DNA of 64,000 bases from Sphingopyxis sp. MSC1_008 (GTDB lineage Bacteria; Pseudomonadota; Alphaproteobacteria; Sphingomonadales; Sphingomonadaceae), in the NCBI RefSeq assembly GCF_023197165.1, contig NZ_JALPRD010000008.1, positions 124,001-188,000 on the forward strand, in the 5' to 3' direction. Below, piece by piece: positions 17,831 through 27,006 of the stretch (position 1 is the first letter of the stretch; each line of letters opens with the position of its first letter). The translations under genes were made by a program, and so were the position numbers. Below the pieces are notes generated by a model. The model was not told the origin of the DNA. It saw nothing but the letters and a program-made list of their open reading frames with translations, and searched no databases.

Positions 17831-18769
17831 ATGGACGACCCATCCTCCCGTTTCGCCGCGAAGGCGGTTCAGATCGATGCAGGGGGCGAACCGGTCTATT
17901 TCGTGGAGTCGGGCGCCGTCTATCGCGGCGTGCGCGCCCGCAACGTGGGCAACGGCCTGTTTGTGATCCGCGAGCCGGTTCACAATGTCCAGATCGTCGA
18001 TATTCGAGTGGCGGGCGGCTACCGGGTGATCGAGAATAAGGTGGCACCTGAACAGGCGAAGGCGGGCAGCGTCGGGCTTCGCGTGCGCGGCGCCAACGCG
18101 ACCAATCTCGAACGCAGCTTCGCCCGCATTCGGTATGACAGCCACGATGGGGTGATCGAGGACGTCAGCGCGAGCGGCATGCGGACGACGGGCGCGACCG
18201 ACTTGCCGGTCGGCATCGCCTTCGACGGCACCGCGCACGATTTCCGGGTCGAGCGCTGCTCGATGCGCGGCTTTCAATGGCAGCGTAAAGCCAGGCAATA
18301 TTGGAACGGCGACGGCTTCTCGACCGAGCGGGGCAATGAGCGGATATTGTTTCGCCAATGCGCCGCGTGGGACAATAGCGACGGCGGATTCGACCTGAAG
18401 TCGACCGAGACTTTGCTCGACGACTGCGTCAGCGGCCGCAACGCGCGCAACTTCCGCCTTTGGTCGAACATCCGCGCGACGCGGCTCACTAGCCTCAATC
18501 CCATCAAGATCGGCGGGATCGGCGACACCAACCATTTCACGATCATGGCGGCGAAAGGCGCGGGAGAGCCGCTGGTCATCCATATCGAGCATCTGGTGGT
18601 GAAAAGCGACCGGGGCTGGCCGATCTTCGACGTGCATCACGGGCCGGCGAAAATCATCATCGGTTCGCACGATATCCAGGTGCCGCCGGGCACCCCACTG
18701 GTCCGCTCGCGGGGCGGGGGATCGGTGCCGGGCGGCGTGTCCTTCGCCGGGACACCGCCCAAGCTCTGA
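17831..18769 (+). CDS. Right-handed beta-helix (pectin-lyase fold) protein
   Basis: A 312-residue protein built of short repeating beta strands (YRGVRARNVGNGLFVIREP, VERCSMRGFQWQRKARQYW, DNSDGGFDLKSTETLLDDC), typical of parallel beta-helix polysaccharide lyases or hydrolases. Its place in the cluster suggests a role in trimming or binding the polymer. The assigned ATG at 17831 leaves no signal peptide, and a TAG lies in frame at 17819-17821. A hydrophobic RRIALALIGAS segment is encoded just upstream in another frame, so the true N-terminus may be lost or shifted. No catalytic residues can be assigned with confidence. Confidence 0.65.
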   Translation: MDDPSSRFAAKAVQIDAGGEPVYFVESGAVYRGVRARNVGNGLFVIREPVHNVQIVDIRVAGGYRVIENKVAPEQAKAGSVGLRVRGANATNLERSFARIRYDSHDGVIEDVSASGMRTTGATDLPVGIAFDGTAHDFRVERCSMRGFQWQRKARQYWNGDGFSTERGNERILFRQCAAWDNSDGGFDLKSTETLLDDCVSGRNARNFRLWSNIRATRLTSLNPIKIGGIGDTNHFTIMAAKGAGEPLVIHIEHLVVKSDRGWPIFDVHHGPAKIIIGSHDIQVPPGTPLVRSRGGGSVPGGVSFAGTPPKL

Positions 18770-18926
18770 ATGGCCTGGCGCACTTTGGACACGCTTCGAC
18801 GCCGGGCTCTTGCTGCAATGCAGCGTAAAGGCGCAGGTCGCTCCTCGGCAGCACGCGGCGATCGTGCCTGCCGATCCAACGCTGGTTAATTGGGGGGGAA
18901 CCCAGCGACCAGAAAAGGGTGAAAAG

Positions 18927-19784
18927 ATGCGAAAAATACGCAAGGCCGTGTTCCCCATCGGCGGCCTTGGAACCCGGTTCCTTCCGGCGACCAAGTCGAT
19001 GCCGAAGGAGATGCTGCCCGTCGTCGACCGGCCGCTGATCCAATATGCGGTCGACGAGGCCCGCGAGGCGGGCATCGAGCAGTTCATTTTCGTGACCAGC
19101 CGCGGCAAGAGCCTGATCGAAGATCATTTCGACCATGCTTTCGAGCTTGAAGAAGCGATGGCCCGGCGCGGCAAGTCGCTGGCCGCGCTCGACGGCACGC
19201 GCCCGTCCCCGGGCGATATCGCCATCGTGCGGCAGCAGGAACCCCTCGGGCTGGGCCATGCCGTGTGGTGCGCCCGCCGTCTCGTCGGCGACGAGCCTTT
19301 CGCGGTGCTGCTCCCCGACGATCTGATGGTCGGCGAGCCTGGCTGCCTCAAGCAGATGGTCGAAGCCTATGCCGACGTCGGCGGCAATCTGATCTGCACC
19401 GAGGAAGTCGCTGCGGAGGATACGCATAAATATGGCATCGTCACGCCGGGCACACGCGCGGGGGCGATCACCGAAGTCAGGGGACTGGTCGAAAAGCCGG
19501 CTCCGGACGTCGCACCGTCACGGCTTGCCGTCATCGGCCGCTACATCCTCCAGCCCGAAGTGATGAACGTCCTCGGCAGTCAAGAGGAAGGCGCGGGCGG
19601 CGAGATCCAACTAACCGATGCGCTGGCGCGGATGATCGGCAAGCAGCCGTTCCACGGCGTCACCTTCCAGGGCAAACGCTATGATTGCGGCGACAAGAGC
19701 GGCTTTGTGACCGCCACGCTCGCGCTGGCGCTCGCCCGCCCCGACATCGCGCCCGCGGTGCGCGCTTTCCTGGCTGCTGCGTAA
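18927..19784 (+). CDS. galU: UTP-glucose-1-phosphate uridylyltransferase
   Basis: Makes UDP-glucose from UTP and glucose-1-phosphate for exopolysaccharide synthesis and for Ugd. The 285-residue protein begins KAVFPIGGLGTRFLPATKS and continues MPKEMLPVVDRPLIQYAV, the nucleotide-binding signature of bacterial GalU. It also has VLLPDD and LVEKPAP motifs. The ATG at 18927 immediately precedes the conserved core; an upstream in-frame start at 18810 would add residues unlike the family. It lies one base before the tyrosine kinase gene. Confidence 0.95.
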   Translation: MRKIRKAVFPIGGLGTRFLPATKSMPKEMLPVVDRPLIQYAVDEAREAGIEQFIFVTSRGKSLIEDHFDHAFELEEAMARRGKSLAALDGTRPSPGDIAIVRQQEPLGLGHAVWCARRLVGDEPFAVLLPDDLMVGEPGCLKQMVEAYADVGGNLICTEEVAAEDTHKYGIVTPGTRAGAITEVRGLVEKPAPDVAPSRLAVIGRYILQPEVMNVLGSQEEGAGGEIQLTDALARMIGKQPFHGVTFQGKRYDCGDKSGFVTATLALALARPDIAPAVRAFLAAA

Positions 19785-19785
19785 T

Positions 19786-21963
19786 ATGGACGCGGTTACA
19801 CGTCATATGCCGCGCGGCCGCGAAGCGGACCCGCAAGTCGATCGCGGCGCACTGATCGACCTGCGCCGGGTCGGCGGCGTGCTGCGCCGACGGTGGATGA
19901 TCTTATGTGCGGCGATGGCCGCGGCGATCGTGATCGCCGCGGCGGCCTGGCTCGCCGCGGAGCCGCGCTACCTCGCCACCGCACAAGTCGCGCTTGAGCG
20001 TTCGGCAGAGCAGGTGATCAAGGTCGATTCGGTGATCCCGACGACCGATCCCGATTCGGCGGCGGTCGATACCGAGGTGCAGGTGTTGCGCTCACCCGAA
20101 CTCATCGGGCGGGTGGTCGACCGGTTGCGGCTCGCGCGCGACCCGGCGTTCAACGAAGCCGCCGGACTGGGCCAGCCGACGGCCGAGCCCGACCTGATCG
20201 GGCGCCAGCGCGCGATCGGTACGGTGCTGAACGGGCTGACGGTGAAGCGCGACGGACTTTCCTATGCGATCAGCGTCTCGTTCGAGGGCGGCACGCCGGT
20301 GCAATCGGCGCAGATCGCCAATGCGCTGGTCGACGATTATGTATCGGGGCAGGTCGGCTCGAAGACCGAGGCAACGCATCGCGCGCGCGGGTTCCTCGAA
20401 GAGCGCCTTCAGGATCTTCGCGCCCAGGTGGTCGGCGCCGAGCGCCAAGTCGCCGACTATCGCGCCGCGCACAGCCTCTTCTCCGTCTCCGAAGCGAGCA
20501 CGGTGACGCAGCAGGAATTGTCGGGGCTTTCGACCCAGCTTGCCCAAGCCAAGGCCGAGAATGCCGCAGCGCAGGCCCGCCTTTCGGCGGCGCGCGCGCA
20601 GCTGAGCGGCGGCCGGACCGGCGAAGAGCTCGGCGATTCGCTCGATTCGCCGGTGGTCAGCCAGCTGCGCGCGCAGCGTGCCGAGGTGGCGCGCGAGGTC
20701 GGGGCGCTGGAAAAGCGCTATGGCCCGCGCCATCCCGATCTCGTTCGCGCGCAGAGCCAGCTCCGTGTCGCCGATCAGCAGATCGCGGCTGAGGTGCAGC
20801 GCATCGTTTCCAATGTATCGATCCAGGCGAGCATCGCCAACCAGCGCGCGGGTTCGCTCGCGGGTTCGGTGGCGCAGACGCAGGGCAAGCTCGCCAGCGA
20901 CAATGAAGCGTCGGTGCGGCTCAATGAGCTGGAGCGCAACGCCGAATCGGCGCGGACGCTCTATCAGGCGTTCCTCGATCGCTATCGCCAGACGGTCGCG
21001 CAATCGGGGCTGGAGCGCAGCGATGCCTATATCGTTAGCCGCGCGCGGGTTCCCGGCATGCCGAGCTCACCCAACATGCTGATCTATGCGGCGATGGCCG
21101 TGGTCGGCGGGCTGGGCATAGGCGTGCTGCTCGTCGTCCTGCTCCAACTGCTCGAACGCGGGCTCGAAACGAGCGATGCGATCGAGGAGTCGCTGGGGCT
21201 GTCGACGCTCGCCGCGATCCCCGACGCCAATACGCTGCCCGGCTATCGCAAGCTCGGCCCGCCGGCGCCCCCGGCAGAGCTGATGCTCAAGCGGCCGCAA
21301 TCGACCTATGCGGAGGCGTTCCGTACGCTCCGCACGTCGATCCAGTTCGCCGAGGCGGCGAACCCGATCCGTGTCGTCGCGATCACCTCGGCAGTGCCGG
21401 GCGAGGGCAAGACCACGACCGCGATGGGACTGGCCCGCGCGGTGGCGGCGGCGGGCGGCAAGGTGCTGTTGATCGACGCCGATGCCCGGCGGCGTGCTTC
21501 CAGCCGGCAGTTCGCCGACAATGTGACGCTGGGGCTGGACGAGGTGCTGGCGGGGCAGGCGACGCTGGAGCAGGCGGTCGTCAAGGACAGCCTGTCTGGC
21601 GCCTTCCTGCTGCCGCAGCGGATCGATTCCAAGGGTGTCGGGCTGACCGAGAGTCCGCGGCTCGCCGAGTTGATCGAGCAGGTGCGCGAGCGTTACGACC
21701 TCGTGATCCTCGACACGCCGCCGGTGCTGCCGGTCGACGAGGCACGCGTGATCGCGAGCATGGCCGACGGGGTGGTGTTCCTAGTGCGCTGGCGCAAGAC
21801 GCCGACCAAGGCGGCATCGGTGGCGCTGCGGCGGCTGTACGACGTCCATGCCGAGATGCTGGGCGCGGTGCTGACGCTGGTCGACGTGCGCGAGCAGGAG
21901 CGGGCCGGCTATGAGGATGGCGGCACCTTCCTGAAGGCGTACCGTCCCTATTATGCCGACTGA
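19786..21963 (+). CDS. Wzc-type polysaccharide co-polymerase and tyrosine autokinase
   Basis: Inner-membrane regulator of polymer length and export, 725 residues. A first membrane segment lies near 36-60, then a Wzz domain and a long periplasmic coiled-coil region (about 180-420). A second segment lies near 430-455 and a cytoplasmic BY-kinase domain follows. The kinase domain has Walker A VPGEGKTTT (Lys542), Walker A' VLLIDADAR near 560-568, and VILDTPPVLPVDEA. The C-terminus carries a tyrosine-rich tail (AYRPYYAD) suited to autophosphorylation. No matching phosphatase gene is seen in the window. It should work with the Wza-type lipoprotein at 9214 and the polymerase downstream. Confidence 0.95.
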   Translation: MDAVTRHMPRGREADPQVDRGALIDLRRVGGVLRRRWMILCAAMAAAIVIAAAAWLAAEPRYLATAQVALERSAEQVIKVDSVIPTTDPDSAAVDTEVQVLRSPELIGRVVDRLRLARDPAFNEAAGLGQPTAEPDLIGRQRAIGTVLNGLTVKRDGLSYAISVSFEGGTPVQSAQIANALVDDYVSGQVGSKTEATHRARGFLEERLQDLRAQVVGAERQVADYRAAHSLFSVSEASTVTQQELSGLSTQLAQAKAENAAAQARLSAARAQLSGGRTGEELGDSLDSPVVSQLRAQRAEVAREVGALEKRYGPRHPDLVRAQSQLRVADQQIAAEVQRIVSNVSIQASIANQRAGSLAGSVAQTQGKLASDNEASVRLNELERNAESARTLYQAFLDRYRQTVAQSGLERSDAYIVSRARVPGMPSSPNMLIYAAMAVVGGLGIGVLLVVLLQLLERGLETSDAIEESLGLSTLAAIPDANTLPGYRKLGPPAPPAELMLKRPQSTYAEAFRTLRTSIQFAEAANPIRVVAITSAVPGEGKTTTAMGLARAVAAAGGKVLLIDADARRRASSRQFADNVTLGLDEVLAGQATLEQAVVKDSLSGAFLLPQRIDSKGVGLTESPRLAELIEQVRERYDLVILDTPPVLPVDEARVIASMADGVVFLVRWRKTPTKAASVALRRLYDVHAEMLGAVLTLVDVREQERAGYEDGGTFLKAYRPYYAD

Positions 21964-21975
21964 TCCGGCGGCGCC

Positions 21976-23334
21976 GTGACCGCGCAGGCGCTACCTTACG
22001 GCCCGGCGTTCGGGCTCGGCATCCTGCTGCCGGTGACGGCGGTGCTGCTCGTCGCGCTCGTCATCGCGGCGCGGCGGGCGGGCAGCGTCGCGGGTGCGTT
22101 CGTCGTGGTGGCGCTGTGGATGCGCTACACGGCGGGCGCCTATCATCTCTATATGTTCCAGCCGCTCGCGGGCGGGCTTTCGGGCAATGCCCTGCTTTCG
22201 ATCGGGGTGACCGGGTTCGGGCTGCTCTTTGTGGTGCGGCCGGCCAATCTGGCGCTCAAATGGCTGCTGCCCGTCTACGCGCTGGTCGGGCTCGCGCTGT
22301 TCAGCGCCGCGCTCAATGGCGATGCGGCCGGCGGGATCAACGTGGCGGTCAAATATGCCTATATGATCGTCATCATGATCGCGGTGTTCCAGGCGCTGCG
22401 CAGCGATCCCGACGCGCGGTTCCTGAGCTGGGCGATGGTTTCGTTCCTGCCGTTGCTCGTCTTTCAGGCGCTGTCGCTCGCGCTCAACCTGCCCAAGGGG
22501 TCGGAGGATGGCGACGGGCTGGTGTGGATCGGCGGCTATAATCACGAGGCGGCCTTCTCGGTCGCGATGATGACGGGGTTTCTGGTCGGTTGCTTCGCCA
22601 AATCGGCGCCGCGTGCGGTGCGCGTGGCCTTCCTGCTCGCGACATTGATCGGCATCCTGCTCGCGGGTTACCGCACGACGATCCTCGCGTTCGCACCGCT
22701 TGCGCTGGCCGCCTTCCTGAGCGGGCTGACGCTGAGCGTGCGGCGCGACCAGCGCGCATCGATGGCGGTGACCGCGATGGTTGCGGGCGTGCTGCTCGTC
22801 TCGGTCGCGGCCTTGTCGTACAGCGCGAGTTTCGCGGACCTTGCCGCCTTCCTCGCGGACCCTGCCGGGCTGATCAAACCACCGCGCGATTTCGACCTGC
22901 TCGAACGGCAGGTGATGTCCGGCCGGCCGCTGATCTGGAGCAGCTATATCTATGCCTGGGCCGCGGGCACGCCGCTCCAGCACCTGTTCGGCCTCGGGCC
23001 GGAGAGCTGGGAAGGCGTGTTCAAAGTCTATCCGCACAACACGCTGATCGCGACGCTCTACGAACTCGGCTGGTTCGGCGTGGCCGCGATGATCGCGCTG
23101 TGGACGGTGATGTTCGCCGCGGCGGCTTCGGCGCACGGCGAGCGCTTCAAGCTGCTCGCGGCGCATTTCGCCTTCTTCCTGCTCAACATGGCGACGATGC
23201 CGTTCTGGCAGGTCGAGGGACTGGCGCTCTACGGGCTGCTCTGCGGCTACACCATCTATGCCGCCCGTGCGGCGCCGCGACCACGGCCGCTGCGCGCCGC
23301 CGAGGCGCGGCGGCGACTGTCGGCCGGCCCCTAA
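21976..23334 (+). CDS. Wzy-type polysaccharide polymerase / O-antigen ligase family protein
   Basis: Integral membrane protein of 452 residues with about ten to twelve hydrophobic segments and a periplasmic loop ending in VYPHNTLIATLYELGWFG, the motif of the O-antigen ligase/polymerase superfamily. In a cluster with Wzx and Wzc it is most likely the Wzy polymerase. The GTG start lies 12 bases after the kinase stop. The far C-terminus is Arg/Pro-rich and cytoplasmic. It closes the plus-strand galU-wzc-wzy unit and converges with the ClC gene. Confidence 0.88.
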   Translation: MTAQALPYGPAFGLGILLPVTAVLLVALVIAARRAGSVAGAFVVVALWMRYTAGAYHLYMFQPLAGGLSGNALLSIGVTGFGLLFVVRPANLALKWLLPVYALVGLALFSAALNGDAAGGINVAVKYAYMIVIMIAVFQALRSDPDARFLSWAMVSFLPLLVFQALSLALNLPKGSEDGDGLVWIGGYNHEAAFSVAMMTGFLVGCFAKSAPRAVRVAFLLATLIGILLAGYRTTILAFAPLALAAFLSGLTLSVRRDQRASMAVTAMVAGVLLVSVAALSYSASFADLAAFLADPAGLIKPPRDFDLLERQVMSGRPLIWSSYIYAWAAGTPLQHLFGLGPESWEGVFKVYPHNTLIATLYELGWFGVAAMIALWTVMFAAAASAHGERFKLLAAHFAFFLLNMATMPFWQVEGLALYGLLCGYTIYAARAAPRPRPLRAAEARRRLSAGP

Positions 23335-23375
23335 AGGCAGCGCACCTCCGCTACATTGGAGACGTCAGGCGACCT

Positions 23376-25148
23376 TTATCGGCCGAACCGCGTCCGCCGG
23401 GTTTCGGAGGTTCGCTGCGCACTTCGGGCTTTCAGGAGATCCTGCCGCGAGAGGATGCCGACGACCCTGTGCGTTTCGGGATCGACGATCGGCACGCGCG
23501 CGACGCCCGTTTCGACGATGAGGTCGGCGATCGCACCGCAGGGCGTCTCGGGGTAGGCAACGGTCTGGGACGCGTCGGAAAGGGTTTCGGCCAGCGTGAC
23601 CTCTTCGTCGAATGCGCCGATTTTCCATCGCAGCGCGTCCGATCGCGATGCCAGCCCGACCAGCCGTCCATCGGCGTCAACGACCGGGTAGCTACGGTGG
23701 ATCGCCTTTTCGGTGAAGAAGCGCAGCGCGGCCTCGACCGTCATATCCGCCGGCAAGGTTGCCGGTTCGGGCGTCATGAGTTCGCGCGCCTGCTGCGAAT
23801 CGAGCGGATCGACCGTATATTCCTGCAATATATGCCGGCCGCGGCGGGCGATCTTCTCGGTAAGGATCGAACGCCGCATGCAGAGGACGCTGACCGCATA
23901 GGCCAATCCCGATGCCGCGATCACGGCGGGAAGCGCGTCGAACCGTCCGGTCAGTTCGGCCGCGAACAATGCGCCGGTAATCGGCGCGCGCATCGCGCCG
24001 CTCATGATCCCTGCCATGCCGATCATCGCCCAGAATCCGGCCGGGCCCGGCAGCCAGAAGCCCGCGATGTAGCCCGTGGCGCCGCCGAGGATGAGAAGCG
24101 GGGCAAGGACCCCGCCCGAGGTTCCGGAACCCAGCGCGACGAGCCAGACGGCCGCCTTGACGACCAGCAATATGATCGCGGCACGCATGACCATCGTGCC
24201 ATCGACGAGCGACTGGATGTTGGAATAGCCCGCGCCCAGAACCCGCGCATCGATCAGTCCGCCGACGCCGACGACAACCGCGCCGATCGCCGGCCACCAC
24301 ATCCAGTGGACGGGAAGGCGATGAAACAGATCCTCGATCCGGTAGAGGAGGCTCGACAGAAGCGCCGCCTGCAATCCCACGACCACGCCGATTCCGGCGG
24401 CGGCAGCGACAGTCCACCCGGTCGCGGGCAGCGGCCAGCTCGCCGCAAACATCGGGCCGTCGCCGATCAGCTCGGGTCTCCACGCCGCGGCGACCAGCAC
24501 GCTGACGACGACCGGGACAAAGCTTCTTGGCTTCCATTCAAACAGGAGAATCTCGACCGCCAGCAGGATCGCCGCCATCGGCGTGCCGAATATGGCGGTC
24601 ATCCCGGCGGCCGCCCCGGCCACGAGCAACGTCTTGCGTTCCGCCGCGCTCAGCCGGAAGCATTGCGCAAACAGCGAGCCGATGGCGCCCCCCGTCATGA
24701 TGATCGGCCCCTCGGCACCGAACGGCCCGCCGCTTCCGATCGAGATCGCCGCCGATACCGGTTTGAGGACCGCGACCTTCAACGACAGCCGGCTGTCGCC
24801 GAACAGGATCGTCTCGATCGCTTCGGGAATGCCGTGCCCCCTGATCTTTTCGGAGCCGAAGCGCGCCATCACGCCGATGATCAGACTGCCGATCACGGGT
24901 ATCATCACGATCGCCAAGCCGACCGTCGAATCCGATATTTCGGTTTCCTGTGCCGAAAGGCGGCCGAACCAGAAGGCGTTCGTGGCGATCGCAATCGACT
25001 TCAGCAAAAGCCAGGCGCCGAACGCGCCGCCCGTCCCGACGACCGGCGCCATGCAGGATAGAAGGATCATTCGGCGATCGACGCTGTGGTCGGCCAGTTG
25101 ATGGCCGGCGATCGCTCGTGCAGGGTGAAGGTTCACACAATGCCTCAT
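23376..25148 (-). CDS. ClC-type chloride channel/transporter with C-terminal CBS pair
   Basis: Membrane anion transporter of 590 residues with the ClC signatures GSGGP (138-142), GAEGP with gating Glu146, and GTSGG. Two CBS domains occupy roughly residues 455-580 (ELMTPEPATLPADMTVEAAL and PCGAIADLIVETGVARVPIVD). The position matching the internal proton glutamate of E. coli ClC-ec1 (Glu203) is Ile200, beside Glu199, which resembles channel-type rather than H+-coupled members. The ATG at 25148 is preferred: a TTG at 25166 would place the palindromic site inside the coding region. It is divergent from a MarR regulator. Confidence 0.9.
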   Translation of the reverse strand: MRHCVNLHPARAIAGHQLADHSVDRRMILLSCMAPVVGTGGAFGAWLLLKSIAIATNAFWFGRLSAQETEISDSTVGLAIVMIPVIGSLIIGVMARFGSEKIRGHGIPEAIETILFGDSRLSLKVAVLKPVSAAISIGSGGPFGAEGPIIMTGGAIGSLFAQCFRLSAAERKTLLVAGAAAGMTAIFGTPMAAILLAVEILLFEWKPRSFVPVVVSVLVAAAWRPELIGDGPMFAASWPLPATGWTVAAAAGIGVVVGLQAALLSSLLYRIEDLFHRLPVHWMWWPAIGAVVVGVGGLIDARVLGAGYSNIQSLVDGTMVMRAAIILLVVKAAVWLVALGSGTSGGVLAPLLILGGATGYIAGFWLPGPAGFWAMIGMAGIMSGAMRAPITGALFAAELTGRFDALPAVIAASGLAYAVSVLCMRRSILTEKIARRGRHILQEYTVDPLDSQQARELMTPEPATLPADMTVEAALRFFTEKAIHRSYPVVDADGRLVGLASRSDALRWKIGAFDEEVTLAETLSDASQTVAYPETPCGAIADLIVETGVARVPIVDPETHRVVGILSRQDLLKARSAQRTSETRRTRFGR

Positions 25149-25164
25149 TCGATTGGGGATGGCC

Positions 25165-25189
25165 AATTATATCGCAACGCGATATAATT
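25165..25189. promoter_or_regulatory. Perfect palindrome, candidate MarR operator
   Basis: AATTATATCGC (25165-25175) and its exact reverse complement GCGATATAATT (25179-25189) flank a three-base centre. The site starts 17 bases upstream of the ClC ATG and ends 16 bases before the MarR ATG. Its symmetry and place between the divergent genes fit MarR-family autoregulation; binding is inferred. Confidence 0.7.
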
Positions 25190-25204
25190 CAACCCGAGGA
25201 TTTC

Positions 25205-25609
25205 ATGACGTCCGACTTGAGCGACACCGACTATGCCGCGCTCGCCGAATTCCGGTTTGCGCTACGGCGCTTCCAGGTTTTCAGCGAAGCGAAAGCGGCG
25301 GAAGCGGGGCTGACGCCGCAACAGCATCAGGCGTTGCTGGCGATCCGCGCGGCCGATCCCGATGATGCGACGGTGGGATATGTGGCGCAGCGCCTGATCG
25401 TGAAGCCGCATACGGCGTCCGGACTGATCGATCGGCTCGAAACGCTCGGGCTGGTTCGGCGCGAGGCCGCGCCGTCGGATCGGCGGCGCGCGCTGCTCAG
25501 GCTCACGGCGCACGCAACCGGAATATTGTCCGAGCTGTCCACCGTGCACCGGGAAGAGATTCGCCGGCTCCAGCCCTTGCTCGTCGAGCATCTCACGCGA
25601 CTGACATGA
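25205..25609 (+). CDS. MarR family transcriptional regulator
   Basis: A 134-residue winged-helix regulator. The DNA-binding part shows LTPQQHQALLAI, TVGYVAQRLIVKPHTASGLIDRLETLGLV and the wing RREAAPSDRRRALLRLT, followed by a dimerisation helix. GAGGATTTC precedes the ATG at 25205. A perfect palindrome in the divergent promoter suggests it controls itself and the ClC gene. The ligand is unknown. Confidence 0.92.
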   Translation: MTSDLSDTDYAALAEFRFALRRFQVFSEAKAAEAGLTPQQHQALLAIRAADPDDATVGYVAQRLIVKPHTASGLIDRLETLGLVRREAAPSDRRRALLRLTAHATGILSELSTVHREEIRRLQPLLVEHLTRLT

Positions 25610-25618
25610 GCATGAGAA

Positions 25619-25647
25619 CGCCCGCCGATTAATGATATCGGCAGGCG
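25619..25647. terminator. Hairpin between convergent marR and acyl-CoA dehydrogenase genes
   Basis: CGCCCGCCGAT (25619-25629) and ATCGGCAGGCG (25637-25647) form an 11-bp stem with one mismatch and a 7-base loop. It lies 10 bases after the MarR stop and 20 bases beyond the end of the convergent gene, so it may end both transcripts. There is no clear U-tract. Confidence 0.5.
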
Positions 25648-25666
25648 TCCGGCGAATGTCCGTTCG

Positions 25667-26911
25667 TCAGTGCCGCCCCAGTTCCTCGCGGCCGACCACC
25701 ATATAATGAACCTCGTCAGGACCGTCGGCGAAGCGCAGGTGGCGCACGTCGGCATAAAGATCGGCGAGCGGGGTCCATTGCGAGATGCCGGTCGCGCCGT
25801 GGATCTGGATCGCCTGATCGATGATCTGGCACGTCCGTTCGGGCACCATCGCCTTCGCCATGCTCACCCAGACGCGCGCTTCGCGGTTGCCAAGCAGGTC
25901 CATCGCCTTCGCCGCCTTGAGCACGATCAGGCGCATCGCCTCGATCTCGATCCGCGCGCGCGCGATGACCTCCAGATTCTTGCCGAGCTGCGAGATCTGG
26001 CGGCCAAAGGCGGTGCGTGAATTGCCGCGCTTGACCATCAGATCGAGCGCGCGTTCGGCCTTGCCGATCGTGCGCATGCAGTGATGGATACGACCCGGCC
26101 CGAGGCGCATCTGCGAAATCTCGAACCCGCGCCCCTCGCCGAGCAGGATATTGTCCTTGGGCACGCGGACATTGTCGAAGCGCATGTGCATATGCCCCTG
26201 CGGCGCATGGTCGGCACCGAAGACGTGCATTGGGCCGAGCACCTGTACGCCGGGCGTGTCCATCGGCACGAGGATCTGCGAATGCTGCGCCTTTCGCGCC
26301 GCTTCGGGGTTCGTGTTCACCATGCAGATCAGGATCTTGCAGCGCGGATCGCCGGCGCCGCTGATGAAATATTTTTCGCCGTTGATGACCCATTCGTCGC
26401 CTTCGAGACGCGCGCGCGTTTCGAGGTTGCTCGCATCCGACGAGGCGACGCCGGGCTCGGTCATCACATAGGCCGAACGGATTTCGCCATTCAAAAGCGG
26501 TTTGAGCCAGCGTTCCTTCTGCTCGGGGGTGCCGACCATTTCGAGCACTTCCATATTGCCCGTGTCGGGCGCGGAGCAGTTGAGCGATTCCGATGCCAGC
26601 GGCGACTTGCCGAGTTCAGCGGCGATATAGGCATAGTCGAGGTTGCTTAGCGGTGTTCCGGTGTCGCCGTGCGGGAGGAAGAAGTTCCAGAGGCCCGCAG
26701 CCTTCGCCTTGTCCTTCGCGCCTTCGAGCAGTTCGAGCTGGCCCGGCGCCCAGCTCCAGCGGTCGGCGCGACCTTCGCCGAGGCGGAAAAATTCCTCGGT
26801 GATCGGGTCGACATTCTCGGCGATGTGACGCTTGACCGCGTCGAACAGCGGCTGCGCTTCCTTCGACATCCTGAGGTCGTTGAGTTCGGCTTCGAGTTCG
26901 ATCTCGGTCAT
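25667..26911 (-). CDS. Acyl-CoA dehydrogenase
   Basis: FAD enzyme of 414 residues of the ACAD10/11-like branch, introducing an alpha-beta double bond into an acyl-CoA. It shows AYVMTEPGVASSDASN (flavin and substrate site), EWVINGEKYFISGAGDP, RIHHCMRTIGKAERALDLM and the C-terminal IQIHGATGIS. A GGAGGA ribosome site precedes the ATG at 26911. It stands alone on its strand between the MarR gene and a LysR gene transcribed in the same direction, which may or may not control it. The acyl chain specificity is unknown. Confidence 0.92.
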   Translation of the reverse strand: MTEIELEAELNDLRMSKEAQPLFDAVKRHIAENVDPITEEFFRLGEGRADRWSWAPGQLELLEGAKDKAKAAGLWNFFLPHGDTGTPLSNLDYAYIAAELGKSPLASESLNCSAPDTGNMEVLEMVGTPEQKERWLKPLLNGEIRSAYVMTEPGVASSDASNLETRARLEGDEWVINGEKYFISGAGDPRCKILICMVNTNPEAARKAQHSQILVPMDTPGVQVLGPMHVFGADHAPQGHMHMRFDNVRVPKDNILLGEGRGFEISQMRLGPGRIHHCMRTIGKAERALDLMVKRGNSRTAFGRQISQLGKNLEVIARARIEIEAMRLIVLKAAKAMDLLGNREARVWVSMAKAMVPERTCQIIDQAIQIHGATGISQWTPLADLYADVRHLRFADGPDEVHYMVVGREELGRH

Positions 26912-27006
26912 GGCAATCCTCCGCTGGGTTTCGCCTGCAGTCTAGCCGCACCATGTCATCAAGGAAAATGATAGGTCTGAATATGGGGTATTCGCAGCGC
27001 GAATGA

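Noticed and set aside
17504..19108. A 534-codon minus-strand frame under the beta-helix and galU genes
   Set aside because: No recognisable domain; both plus-strand genes have strong family motifs, so this is an antisense shadow.
22590..25061. An 823-codon plus-strand open frame spanning the polymerase end and the ClC gene
   Set aside because: It crosses the end of one real gene and lies antisense to another, with low-complexity basic/acidic composition and no family motifs.
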